Assembly (NCBI GenBank): GCA_002335345.1
Contig: DDCS01000097.1
Coordinates: 1-27,035, forward strand
Origin: Flavobacteriaceae bacterium UBA2000
Lineage (GTDB): Bacteria; Bacteroidota; Bacteroidia; Flavobacteriales; Flavobacteriaceae
Direction: 5' to 3'
DNA length: 27,035 nucleotides
Position 1 is the stretch's first letter. Every line of letters starts with the position of its first letter. Positions 1-7,383 of this stretch are shown here, piece after piece. The notes beneath the pieces were generated by a model that searched no databases, was not told where the DNA came from, and saw nothing but the letters and a program-made list of their open reading frames with translations. The position numbers and the translations under genes were made by a program.

Positions 1-46
1 TGGGGTAAACTTATAAAAATATTTACATTTTATGAAGGAAGCACCG

Positions 47-180
47 TTATATTGTTTGAATAGAAAAATTGGATGTTGCTTGTACTTCTTTATTATCTGA
101 CCCAAACGAACTATCTAGCAGTACCACAAACTTCTTTGGTTCCAATTTTTGGGGTGGTTGATCGGCGGGTAGGATCTTTC
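47..180 (-). pseudogene. C-terminal tail of an unrecognised reading frame
   Basis: On the minus strand a frame stays open for about 42 codons and ends with TAA at 47-49. It reads like protein (proline-rich, then a hydrophobic FVVLLDSSFGSD stretch) but has no ATG, and it passes into the VOC gene upstream without a start. It may be the remnant of a seventh gene in the polyamine operon or a chance open frame. I do not recognise a family. Nothing else is visible in the first 186 bases. Confidence 0.2.
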
Positions 181-186
181 TAAAAT

Positions 187-600
187 TTACACAAGAAAAA
201 TGGAATCCTTCTCTACAAATGTTTTAAACTCTACTGTATAATTGTTAGGGTCTTTTACAAAAAAAGACTGGTGTGCTCCATTTTTGTCTTTAAGAAAAGT
301 CTTTTTATTGGTGGTTCCTTCTGTCCAATGATTTATTTTGTGGTACATGGCATTCCAAGTAGTTTCGTCTAAGATAATGCCAAAATGAAATAACGGCAGT
401 ACGTTGCCTTCCAAAAGATAATTTTGCGCCTTAAATTCAAATTTTTCGGAGGTCACAAATGTCACTTGGTGATTAAATAGATTCACATCCAACCATTTGC
501 TAGTACTTCTACCAGCGGGCAACCCTAAAACATCTACATAAAATTGTTTTGTTTTTTCCAAATCAAAACAAGGCAACGATAAATGAAAATTTGCATGCAT
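187..600 (-). CDS. VOC-fold (glyoxalase/dioxygenase-like) protein
   Basis: This 137-residue protein has the size of a single vicinal-oxygen-chelate domain. Near the N-terminus it shows the typical opening: a beta strand (HANFHLSLPC), a helix (DLEKTKQFYVDVLGL) and a strand-turn (WLDVNLFNHQVTFV). A second half ends in the usual DPNNYTVEFKTF strand, in which the glutamate is a likely metal ligand; the N-terminal histidine may be another. Family members include glyoxalases, ring-cleaving dioxygenases and antibiotic-binding proteins, so the substrate cannot be named. It is the last clear gene of the polyamine operon, starting 2 bp after the stop of the gene before it. The metal site looks intact enough for an enzyme. 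Confidence 0.75.
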   Translation of the reverse strand: MHANFHLSLPCFDLEKTKQFYVDVLGLPAGRSTSKWLDVNLFNHQVTFVTSEKFEFKAQNYLLEGNVLPLFHFGIILDETTWNAMYHKINHWTEGTTNKKTFLKDKNGAHQSFFVKDPNNYTVEFKTFVEKDSIFLV

Positions 601-602
601 AA

Positions 603-860
603 TTATAATAACTTGAGTTTTTCTAATTTAAAAAGAACCGCATTTTTATTGTCCAAATCATCAAAATTTTCTGAATAGACAATTTCAAAAGTTGTATTCT
701 TAAACTGATTTGACTTTAAATCAAATTCTTCTAAAATTTTAAAATTGATTTGATCAAAATCAATAATAGCATCATTTTCTAGATGAAATACATAGCCCCC
801 TTGCAGATAACCAATATAATCACCAGTCATGAGAATGGTTTGCTTTTCGCTATAGTTCAT
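603..860 (-). CDS. Small conserved-looking hypothetical protein
   Basis: An 85-residue soluble protein of unknown function. It has no signal peptide, membrane segment or recognisable motif. It reads as a small mixed alpha/beta domain (YIGYLQGGYVFHLENDA, then FKILEEFDLK). It starts with ATG 11 bp after the stop of the upstream 85-residue gene and stops 2 bp before the VOC gene, so it is almost certainly co-transcribed with the polyamine genes. Coding status rests on the tight spacing, the full-length ATG frame and normal amino-acid composition. No function is proposed. Confidence 0.65.
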   Translation of the reverse strand: MNYSEKQTILMTGDYIGYLQGGYVFHLENDAIIDFDQINFKILEEFDLKSNQFKNTTFEIVYSENFDDLDNKNAVLFKLEKLKLL

Positions 861-871
861 GGCTTCTTTGT

Positions 872-1129
872 TTAAAAATCATCAAAATCATTCTCGTCAA
901 AAGAGGTTTCATCATCTGTATAATCCTCCATTGTTTTTTCTAGTTGAAGACTTATTTTTACTAGGTAAATTGTATCCTCTGTTCTCACTTCTACTGCACT
1001 AATTGTTTCTAATTTGGCATTTTGAAATTTAATAATATCGTTGTATTCATATCCGTCTGGATATTTTTCTATTAATAAATCTAAAATGTCTTTAGTTAGT
1101 TTTGAATATTCTACGATAACTCTTTTCAT
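872..1129 (-). CDS. Small acidic hypothetical protein of the polyamine operon
   Basis: An 85-residue protein with a folded N-terminal part (VIVEYSKLTKDILDLLIEKYPDGY, then AVEVRTEDTIYLVKISLQL) and a very acidic C-terminal tail of about 18 residues rich in Asp and Glu. From memory, similar small acidic proteins accompany the agmatinase and deoxyhypusine-synthase-like genes in other flavobacteria; that is recollection, not a search. It starts 2 bp after the stop of the deoxyhypusine-synthase-like gene, so translational coupling is likely. An acidic tail could in principle bind cationic polyamines, but this is speculation. Confidence 0.7.
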   Translation of the reverse strand: MKRVIVEYSKLTKDILDLLIEKYPDGYEYNDIIKFQNAKLETISAVEVRTEDTIYLVKISLQLEKTMEDYTDDETSFDENDFDDF

Positions 1130-1131
1130 GG

Positions 1132-2112
1132 TTACATGTTTAATAGATAGGCAAAAATTAATGGTGCAACGATGGTTGCATCGCTTTCTATGATAAACTT
1201 GGGAGTATCAATATCTAATTTTCCCCAAGTAATTTTTTCGTTGGGGACTGCTCCTGAATAGGACCCGTAGCTTGTAGTAGAATCTGAAATTTGGCAGAAA
1301 TAACTCCAAAAAGGGGTCTCTTCTCTTTCCATATCTTGGTATAACATTGGCACTACACAAATCGGAAAATCTCCAGCGATTCCTCCACCAACCTGAAAGA
1401 AACCAATTCCATTTTCTGAATTGTCTGTATACCAATTCGCTAGAAAAGTCATGTATTCGATTCCTGACTTCATTGTGGAAGCTTTTAATTCTCCTTTTAA
1501 TACATAGGAAGCAAAAATATTGCCCATGGTACTATCTTCCCAACCCGGAACTACAATCGGTAAGTTTTTTTCTGCCGCTGCATACATCCAAGAATCTTTG
1601 ATATCTATCTCATAGTATTCTTCTAAAACACCTGACAATAACAACTTATACATAAATTCATGCGGGAAAAAACGTTCTTCTGCATCTTCTGCATCTTTCC
1701 AAATTTTGAAAACATGTTTCTGTAATCTTCTAAATGCTTCCTCTTCTGGAATGCAAGTATCTGTTACACGATTTAAGCCTTTTAATAACAAGTCCCATTC
1801 ATCTTTCGGGGTTAAATCTCTATAATTTGGGATCCGTTTGTAATGAGAATGTGCGACTAAATTCATAATATCTTCTTCAAGGTTTGCTCCTGTACAGGAG
1901 ATGATGTGCACTTTATCTTGACGAATAATTTCTGCAAAAATCCGTCCTATTTCTGCAGTACTCATTGCACCAGCTAAAGAAACTAACATTTTAGAGCCTT
2001 GAGCTAATTGCGCATCGTAGGCTTTTGCAGCATCTACTAATGCCGCTGCATTAAAATGCAAAAAATACTTTTCAATAAATTCAGAAACGGGTTGTCTATT
2101 CGTATTGATCAT
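1132..2112 (-). CDS. speY: Deoxyhypusine-synthase-like protein (probable triamine synthase)
   Basis: A 326-residue NAD-dependent enzyme of the deoxyhypusine synthase family. The C-terminal ITWGKLD motif carries the lysine (Lys298 here) that forms the imine intermediate in the eukaryotic enzyme, and the Rossmann-like stretch KMLVSLAGAMSTAEIGR with its glycines is present. Bacteria lack eIF5A, so bacterial homologues are thought to transfer an aminobutyl group between polyamines, giving homospermidine or spermidine; the exact product here is inferred. The ATG at 2112 is preferred because MINTNRQPVSEFIEKYF matches the family N-terminus; an earlier ATG would add 21 poorly conserved residues inside speB. 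It overlaps the speB end by 17 bp. The symbol follows usage for bacterial homologues and is tentative. Confidence 0.85.
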   Translation of the reverse strand: MINTNRQPVSEFIEKYFLHFNAAALVDAAKAYDAQLAQGSKMLVSLAGAMSTAEIGRIFAEIIRQDKVHIISCTGANLEEDIMNLVAHSHYKRIPNYRDLTPKDEWDLLLKGLNRVTDTCIPEEEAFRRLQKHVFKIWKDAEDAEERFFPHEFMYKLLLSGVLEEYYEIDIKDSWMYAAAEKNLPIVVPGWEDSTMGNIFASYVLKGELKASTMKSGIEYMTFLANWYTDNSENGIGFFQVGGGIAGDFPICVVPMLYQDMEREETPFWSYFCQISDSTTSYGSYSGAVPNEKITWGKLDIDTPKFIIESDATIVAPLIFAYLLNM

Positions 2113-3034
2113 GATCTTTAAATTTTGAAAGGTGATTAAATGGGGAGTGGGTGTTTGCAGAATCTTCATCTTCATCTTCTATTACTGAAGAAAACTTATA
2201 GCTTAACATTTTGTAATACAGTTTTGCTGCTAAAAAATCTGATGACTTTTCGTTTGCATTTGGGCATAATTCTACCATATCAAATCCAACGACATTTTTT
2301 TCTGCAAAAACCTTTTTTAGAAACTCTAATGTTTCATAATAAAACAAGCCTCCTGGTTCTGGTGTACCTGTGGATGGAAGTATGGAAGGATCGATTGCAT
2401 CTAAGTCAAAAGTGATAAACACATTTTGTGTTAGCTGATCTACAACATCCTCAATCCAGTATTGATTGACAGCCATCTCGTGCGCAAAGAAAACCTTATC
2501 TAAATTCATGACTGTTTTCTCAACAACATCCATGCTACGTATTCCTACTTGCACCAAATTTGTGGTTTGATTCGCTTCATACACAGCACAAGCATGATTG
2601 CAACTTGAACCTTCATAGGCTTTGCGTAAATCTGCATGTGCATCAATATGTAATACCGTTAAATTATTAAAACACTCATTAAAAGCTCTAATAGTTCCGA
2701 TTGATATGGAATGTTCTCCTCCAAAAAGGGTTACAAATTTATTTTTATGGATGTACTTTTTAGTGATTGAATGTACGGCATCTACCATTTGTTCTGGCGT
2801 GGTGTTTTCTGTAACTGGATCTGCTAAATAAATTCCTTCTTTATATACTTCGCTATCCGTTTCTATGTCGTACAATTCCATATTTTCTGATGCGTCTAAA
2901 AAAGCCTCAGGACCTTTATCTGCTCCTTTTTGCCAAGTACTCGTTCCGTCATAAGGAACAGGAATTAATACTACTTTGGCGGTTTCTAATTTTGCGTATT
3001 GGTCAGGAATTCCTGCGTAAGTTCTCTTATTCAT
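2096..3034 (-). CDS. speB: Agmatinase (agmatine ureohydrolase)
   Basis: A 312-residue member of the arginase/agmatinase family that hydrolyses agmatine to putrescine and urea with a two-manganese centre. The metal ligands are all visible: GGEHS (His108), LHIDAHAD (Asp131, His133, Asp135) and FDLDAIDP (Asp210, Asp212). The length is normal for the family. The start codon overlaps the end of speA by 8 bp, and the C-terminus overlaps the start of the deoxyhypusine-synthase-like gene, so the three are one transcription unit. Its place between an arginine decarboxylase and a polyamine aminobutyl transferase supports agmatine rather than arginine as substrate. Confidence 0.92.
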   Translation of the reverse strand: MNKRTYAGIPDQYAKLETAKVVLIPVPYDGTSTWQKGADKGPEAFLDASENMELYDIETDSEVYKEGIYLADPVTENTTPEQMVDAVHSITKKYIHKNKFVTLFGGEHSISIGTIRAFNECFNNLTVLHIDAHADLRKAYEGSSCNHACAVYEANQTTNLVQVGIRSMDVVEKTVMNLDKVFFAHEMAVNQYWIEDVVDQLTQNVFITFDLDAIDPSILPSTGTPEPGGLFYYETLEFLKKVFAEKNVVGFDMVELCPNANEKSSDFLAAKLYYKMLSYKFSSVIEDEDEDSANTHSPFNHLSKFKDHDQYE

Positions 3035-4421
3035 ATCCTAAAATTGAAAGTAATTCTTCACTTTTTTGTTCTCCTTTAAATAATTTGGTAGTGAGGTCAC
3101 CATGCTTATTTTTATTGATTAAAATATGTTTTGGATGTGGAATTAAGCAGTGTTGCAATCCTCCAAAACCTCCAATGGTTTCTTGGTAAGCACCTGTGTT
3201 AAAAAAACCAATGTATAAGGGTTTGTCTTTTTCATAAACAGGCAAATAAATTGCATTTACGTGTTGTTCTGAATTGTAATAATCGTCACTATCACAGGTC
3301 AATCCACCTAGTAAAACACGTTCGTATTTTCGATTCCATTTGTTTATTGGAAGCATGATAAAACGTTTGTTTATTGCCCAAGAATCTGGCAGGGTTGTTA
3401 TAAAAGAGGAATTGATCATATTCCATCTTTCACGATCATTTTGTCTCTTTTGGTACAAAACTTCATAGATAACCCCTCCTGCTTCTCCAACAGTAAAACT
3501 TCCAAATTCTGTAAAAATATCGGGCACAGCTACATTTGCTTCATCACATGCCACTTTAATTTGATGAATGATCTCTTCAATTATATACTGATAATCGTAT
3601 TCAAAGGCCAATGAATTTTTTATAGGGAATCCCCCACCAATATTTAGACTGTCCAATGATTGACAGACTTTTTTAAGTTCAATGTAAACGCTAATACATT
3701 TTAGCAACTCGTTCCAATAATAAGCATTGTCATTAATTCCTGTATTGATGAAGAAGTGTAGCATTTTTAACTCTACTTGAGGATTTTCTGCAATTTCACG
3801 TTCGTAAAAAGAAACAATATTTTTATACCCAATTCCAAGACGAGAGGTATAAAATTCAAATTTGGGTTCTTCTTCCGAAGCAATTCGTATGCCTACCTTA
3901 AAGGTATTTTTTGTTTTATTTGAAATTAAATCTAATTCTTCATAGTTGTCTATAATAGGAATGCAGTTTGTGTGGCCACCCTCTATTAAACTAACAATAT
4001 TTGTGATGTATTGATCACGTTTAAATCCATTGCAGAGCACAAAGGCATCTTCTTTTAATTTGCCTTCATTTTTTAAGGATTTTACAATATCGATATCAAA
4101 AGCCGATGATGTTTCTATGTGTATATTATTTTGAAGCGCTTCTTCTAAAACATACTTAAAGTGGGAACTTTTTGTACAATAGGAATAATGGTACTTCCCT
4201 TTGTAATTGTGCTTTTTAATAGCCGTATTAAACCATTTTTTTGCACGATTGATATTTTCGGAAATTTTAGGTAGGTAGGTGAATTTTAGGGGTGTTCCGT
4301 ACTGCTCAACTAATTGGGCCAAGTTGATATTGTGAAAGCGCAAGTTGCCATTTTCTGTATGAAATTCTTCTTGAGGAAAATCAAACGTTTGTTCTATTAA
4401 ATCTTTGTATTTCGTATTCAT
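3027..4421 (-). CDS. speA: Biosynthetic arginine decarboxylase, alanine-racemase fold
   Basis: A 464-residue PLP enzyme of the fold-type III group (arginine, ornithine and diaminopimelate decarboxylases). The PLP lysine lies in HYSYCTKSSH (Lys84), a glycine-rich phosphate-binding loop in SLNIGGGFPIK, and the active-site cysteine in LTCDSDD (Cys376). It is expected to convert arginine to agmatine, the substrate of the agmatinase encoded next. It is clearly shorter than the roughly 630-660-residue E. coli-type SpeA, as is common in Bacteroidota. The ATG at 4421 is chosen because the ten residues gained from the upstream start are not family-like and come from the leader. First gene of the operon. 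Substrate assignment relies on the neighbours. Confidence 0.88.
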   Translation of the reverse strand: MNTKYKDLIEQTFDFPQEEFHTENGNLRFHNINLAQLVEQYGTPLKFTYLPKISENINRAKKWFNTAIKKHNYKGKYHYSYCTKSSHFKYVLEEALQNNIHIETSSAFDIDIVKSLKNEGKLKEDAFVLCNGFKRDQYITNIVSLIEGGHTNCIPIIDNYEELDLISNKTKNTFKVGIRIASEEEPKFEFYTSRLGIGYKNIVSFYEREIAENPQVELKMLHFFINTGINDNAYYWNELLKCISVYIELKKVCQSLDSLNIGGGFPIKNSLAFEYDYQYIIEEIIHQIKVACDEANVAVPDIFTEFGSFTVGEAGGVIYEVLYQKRQNDRERWNMINSSFITTLPDSWAINKRFIMLPINKWNRKYERVLLGGLTCDSDDYYNSEQHVNAIYLPVYEKDKPLYIGFFNTGAYQETIGGFGGLQHCLIPHPKHILINKNKHGDLTTKLFKGEQKSEELLSILGYE

Positions 4422-4447
4422 TTTAATTTCAATAATAATTATAAACA

Positions 4448-4479
4448 AAAACCTGTTTGCTATCTTATAGCAAGGTTTT
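4448..4479 (-). promoter_or_regulatory. Long inverted repeat in the speA leader
   Basis: The arms AAAACC (4448-4453) and TTGCTAT (4457-4463) pair with ATAGCAA (4467-4473) and GGTTTT (4474-4479) around a 3-base loop, with a 3-base bulge on one side: 13 perfect base pairs in total. The hairpin ends 26 bases upstream of the speA ATG at 4421, so it would sit in the 5' leader of the polyamine mRNA. It may act in attenuation, mRNA stability or protein binding. A terminator is less likely because no T run follows it on the minus strand. Confidence 0.5.
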
Positions 4480-4875
4480 GAATAACCTAATTGAAATTAT
4501 AAACTAAACGCGTAATTCTAGATAAACCCCTCGAAGTCTAAGGATTTGTATGGGATTTAATAATAGTATTTTGGAAGATATCCTAATTTTTCTGACACAT
4601 TTCTTAAATGTAATATAACCTTTGTTCTTCCCTAAAAAGTTATATACAGAACCAATAAAACGTAACATTCAACTCTTCATCGATGCGTCAAATGTAAACT
4701 TTTTTTTGTTAAAAAAAATAATTGCCCTAAAAAAATAACCATTTCTAGATTTCCTTTCAAAAAAAAGTTGGATTTAAAAAAAAGAGGACGTTCAAAAAAA
4801 TAATATTTGATGCCACTGAATACAAAGAATGATTCCATTTTTTGCAGGGGCATATTAAATTATTTTAAGGCTTTT
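4480..4875. other. AT-rich intergenic region without genes
   Basis: About 400 bp with no convincing reading frame on either strand. On the minus strand a TACATTTG at 4689-4696 matches the Bacteroidota -7 consensus TANNTTTG and could drive speA, giving a leader of roughly 260 bases, but no good upstream TTG element lies at the usual distance. Several A or T homopolymers of 7-9 bases are present. No repeats longer than simple runs were noticed. Confidence 0.4.
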
Positions 4876-5720
4876 TTAATTCTTTATAAACTTTCGAACT
4901 AGCTGTTTTTGTGCTTTTTTCATCTTTATAATGTACACACCACTTTGGAGATTGCTTACATTTATTTCATGCAAAGCTATTTCCGAAAGGACCAACTTGC
5001 CCAACAAATTATAAACGAAGATTTCTGTCGGTTGCAACAATCCTTGAATAAACAATTTATCTTCTACTGGGTTTGGATATAATTTTACATGAATCATCGT
5101 ATTGTCTTCTATTGAAAGACTTGACTCAATGATGACAGTTCTTGTTACAGTGGTTGCTGCATTGCCGTTCGCATCGCTTACATCATAGGTTACGGTATAG
5201 GTGCCAACTGTATCGCTGTCTACAGGGTTTACTGTACTTATGGCACTGCTAATATCTCCATCGTAGTTGTTCGTTGCTGTTGCACCTGCATCGGTATATA
5301 GGTTGTTCCAACTTCTAGACTCACCGTAGCTGCTCCAACGAGGGTGATTACGGGCACTGTGGTGTCAACAACATCCACGGTTCTGAATTCGACAGCTCCA
5401 ATATCGGGTGCAGCATCTCTGGGATTGCCATAGAAATCTTCATCAGGAGAAAATTGTACATTTGCAACAGCAATAGCGGGAGAATCTGAAGTAATTGAAA
5501 AATCAAAATTTGTTGAATCTGCATACAATGGATCCTCAAAAATTGTATTGGTGTCTATAGCATCTGAATTGGCGTCTAATGTTCCGACAATAATATTATT
5601 TCCAATCAAAATATTGGTACTATTATCGCTGACTTTTAGAGCTCTTCCACCCGCTAGTGATTGATCTGTGACAACAATATTGTTATATATTTTAATATCA
5701 TCACTTGTTAAGGTAAATTT
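4876..5720 (-). pseudogene. 3' part of a secreted T9SS protein gene, frameshifted and 5'-truncated
   Basis: Three domains can be read in order on the minus strand. First comes the end of a beta-helix or choice-of-anchor-type domain, closing with FYGNPRDAAPDIGAVEF. Next is a DUF5011-like immunoglobulin-type repeat (PVITLVGAATVSLEVGTTY, then TDAGATATNNYDGDI). Last is a type A T9SS sorting domain (LYPNPVEDKLFIQG ... LQSGVYIIKM ... LVRKFIKN). The frame breaks inside the second domain at the TATATA run 5295-5300: removing one TA pair restores a continuous frame from 5720 to the stop at 4876. Upstream, coding ends at an in-frame TAA at 5721-5723 with no signal peptide, so the N-terminal part has been lost. 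The intact protein would have been exported and anchored to the cell surface through T9SS. Confidence 0.8.
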
Positions 5721-5919
5721 TTATGACATTCCTAGCCCAGATGAATTTTGGTCTGAGGAACAAGTAGCTGAATGGAGAAAAGATGTTGAAGCTATTGACC
5801 GCTTAAATGAGGAAGAAGAAGAAGAAGAAGAAACTGAACCACATGTTTACTCCAAAAGTGAATTGTTGGATATGAATAAAATGTTTCCAAACTGGGATGG
5901 TGAGAGTGAACCTTTTTAA
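5711..5919 (+). pseudogene. C-terminal fragment of an unrecognised acidic protein
   Basis: From about KVNFYDIPSPDEF onward the plus-strand frame looks genuinely coding: tryptophans, the segment EEQVAEWRKDVEAIDRLN, a run of eight or nine glutamates encoded by a GAA microsatellite at 5812-5832, and a clean end in FPNWDGESEPF. Upstream, the same frame runs into the antisense of the broken T9SS gene. The only start there is a GTG at 5668, with a composition unlike the rest. The simplest reading is that a gene lost its 5' end at a junction near 5711-5720. The family is unknown. Confidence 0.45.
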
Positions 5920-6297
5920 TCTTCTAATAAAAAGATAGCTATATTTATATATTACTGTGCTCAAATTTTTAAAAGATCTTTTGACTCAATGAAATTGGCT
6001 GTTTTAGCCTAACTCACAGGGGGATACCCACGTTTGAATTGTAGGTAGGGAGCCGTATTGTATGAGGTAGAGAGATTTTAACTCAAAACATCTATAAAAG
6101 TTATCAACAATTGTTTAATTATTTGATTTTCAATTATTTATGTCTTAATTGGCTTTTAGAAGATCAATTAACCTCTTTTTTGATGATTTTCACCCATTTC
6201 TCAGATATGAGTGTTAATATCTATCAGTTTTAAAATTTGGATTCAGGGGTACTGCTTTCTTAGCTTTACAGCTTCTGGTCTTATACAAATAATAATC
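5920..6297. other. Gene-free stretch in the accessory island
   Basis: About 380 bp with stops in all frames. A patch at 6000-6080 is more GC-rich than its surroundings (ACTCACAGGGGGATACCC, GGAGCCGTATTGTATGAGG) and looks like a remnant of structured RNA or mobile-element DNA, but I cannot assign it. Short inverted repeats occur (AGATAT ... ATATCT at 6203-6222). No promoter is convincing. Confidence 0.35.
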
Positions 6298-6738
6298 ATG
6301 AATAAAAAAAAGTCAAGAACTAAAGTTACAGATGTCTTCAACATCACATCAAAATTAAGGGAATGTGATGCTATTAGTATAAATGGAATCTGCGGGAGAG
6401 TTGAGACTTTAACAAAGAGATATCCTTTAGAGCTTTGGGATGCAATTCATAGCAAAGGAAGTAAAATTTCATTGGTTAGAACTGCATATTTCAAATTAAA
6501 AAAAGCTGTTTTTGTTATTGACCCTGAAAGAGTATTGATTACAGAAAAATTACATGAATTACATAAGTCTAAAAGAAAACTAATTAAAGAAATAAATCAG
6601 GAGATAAAGAAAGTAAATGGCAAAATTAATGATGAGTTAATTAGTTCAAATAGAAGAGAAATAGCAAACCTAAATAAGCTAATTAAATCTCTAGAAAAAC
6701 AATCATTTTTTTATAGTACCAGATCCCCTGTCATTTAA
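6298..6738 (+). CDS. Orphan coiled-coil protein of unknown function
   Basis: A 146-residue basic protein. The N-terminal hundred residues may form a small helical domain (KVTDVFNITSKLRECDAISINGIC, then WDAIHSKGSKISLVRTAYFKLKKA). The C-terminal part from about residue 80 is a long lysine-rich amphipathic helix likely to be a coiled coil (LHELHKSKRKLIKEINQEIKK). There is no signal peptide or membrane segment. The ATG at 6298 is preferred to one at 6211 because the extra 29 residues are hydrophobic and not protein-like. It stands alone on the plus strand in the island, just left of the first recombinase-tail repeat, and may be cargo. A function cannot be named. Confidence 0.6.
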   Translation: MNKKKSRTKVTDVFNITSKLRECDAISINGICGRVETLTKRYPLELWDAIHSKGSKISLVRTAYFKLKKAVFVIDPERVLITEKLHELHKSKRKLIKEINQEIKKVNGKINDELISSNRREIANLNKLIKSLEKQSFFYSTRSPVI

Positions 6739-6837
6739 GAATTTTCTACTGTAGCAATTTCTTCATCTGTAAGATCATATTATCTATAGCAATAGCAGTA
6801 TCTGCCTTTTTACTATTTTTTACATTCTTTTTTTCAT
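6735..6837 (-). pseudogene. Possible relic of a very small gene
   Basis: On the minus strand an ATG at 6837 followed by a run of seven A gives a hopeless frame. With one extra A it reads KKKNVKNSKKADTAIAIDN, and after a second shift LTDEEIATVENS to a TAA. This could be a decayed small peptide gene or coincidence in AT-rich DNA. It separates the coiled-coil gene from recombinase-tail copy 1. Confidence 0.15.
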
Positions 6838-6855
6838 AGTAATACAAAGATAAGA

Positions 6856-6927
6856 AATGTAAGTTTAACCTATTTAAGAGGGTCAGAAATAGCTGAACTG
6901 AAGGAGGAGGATATGCCTATGGTTTAA
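6856..6927 (+). pseudogene. Tyrosine-recombinase 3' tail, copy 1
   Basis: Twenty-four codons, stop included, encode NVSLTYLRGSEIAELKEEDM followed by PMV and TAA. This is the extreme C-terminus of a Bacteroidota tyrosine recombinase, and the tyrosine of TYLRG is in the position of the catalytic nucleophile. Counted by eye, 65 of 72 bases match copy 3. Homology stops abruptly at the AAT codon on the left. Nothing of the rest of the enzyme precedes it. The minus-strand lipoprotein gene ends 26 bp to the right. Confidence 0.8.
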
Positions 6928-6952
6928 TACGAATATATGATTAAATAGATTT

Positions 6953-7327
6953 TTAAAGTAGTGCAGGAAAAGCTCCAGCAATTAAAGCCAGAACAGTTGC
7001 AAAGCCATAAGTAATATATGCATATCTATTTAATCCTGTTTTCATATGATACCTCTTGTAGTGTTTCTTATTCTCAATAATTTTGCCGTTTTTATTAAAA
7101 GTGACAGTTCTATTACTTTTTTTTGAACTACTATAATTATAAATCCATATTTCTTGTTTTACTTGATTTTCAATCTTTGAAGGGTTGCCATATTTTAACC
7201 GAATTAATTCCTTAGAATTATTACTTTTAGAATACAAAGGCAAGTTGATAGTTTTTGGCGAAATAAAATGAGTTGGCGAACAGCTATATCCGAAAAAGAA
7301 AACTGAAAGAATAAGAAATTTTTTCAT
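6953..7327 (-). CDS. Small lipoprotein with BamE/SmpA-like segment and C-terminal membrane helix
   Basis: A 124-residue protein beginning with a lipoprotein signal peptide (MKKFLILSVFFFGYSC, lipid-modified Cys16). Residues 40-85 read like the SmpA/OmlA (BamE) family: LIRLKYGNPSKIENQVKQEIW, then a YNYSS turn and VTFNKNGKI strand. The C-terminus carries a hydrophobic segment (YITYGFATVLALIAGAFPALL) that could span a membrane, which is odd for a lipoprotein. It is probably envelope-bound. It converges on recombinase tail copy 1. An 8-bp inverted repeat lies just upstream of the start. Family assignment is by pattern only. Confidence 0.65.
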   Translation of the reverse strand: MKKFLILSVFFFGYSCSPTHFISPKTINLPLYSKSNNSKELIRLKYGNPSKIENQVKQEIWIYNYSSSKKSNRTVTFNKNGKIIENKKHYKRYHMKTGLNRYAYITYGFATVLALIAGAFPALL

Positions 7328-7343
7328 AATATTTTAGCTTACG

Positions 7344-7366
7344 TTTAATTGCAATATACAATTAAA
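7344..7366. repeat. Perfect 8-bp inverted repeat with 7-base spacer
   Basis: TTTAATTG (7344-7351) is mirrored by CAATTAAA (7359-7366) around CAATATA. It lies 17 bp upstream of the lipoprotein start codon and about 18 bp left of recombinase-tail copy 2. The spacing would suit a dimeric repressor or the core site of a tyrosine recombinase (two arms around a 6-8 base overlap). No equivalent was found beside the other two tails, so an operator is at least as likely. Confidence 0.4.
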
Positions 7367-7383
7367 AATATTTAGCAGAAAAT

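Noticed and set aside
1347..1601. Plus-strand open frame of 84 codons inside the deoxyhypusine-synthase-like gene
   Set aside because: It is the antisense of a strongly conserved gene, has no protein-like pattern and no start signal.
6000..6085. GC-richer patch with GGAGCCGTATTG that recalls group II intron or other structured RNA remnants
   Set aside because: Only a few bases are reminiscent; no domain V hairpin or reverse-transcriptase fragment could be found.
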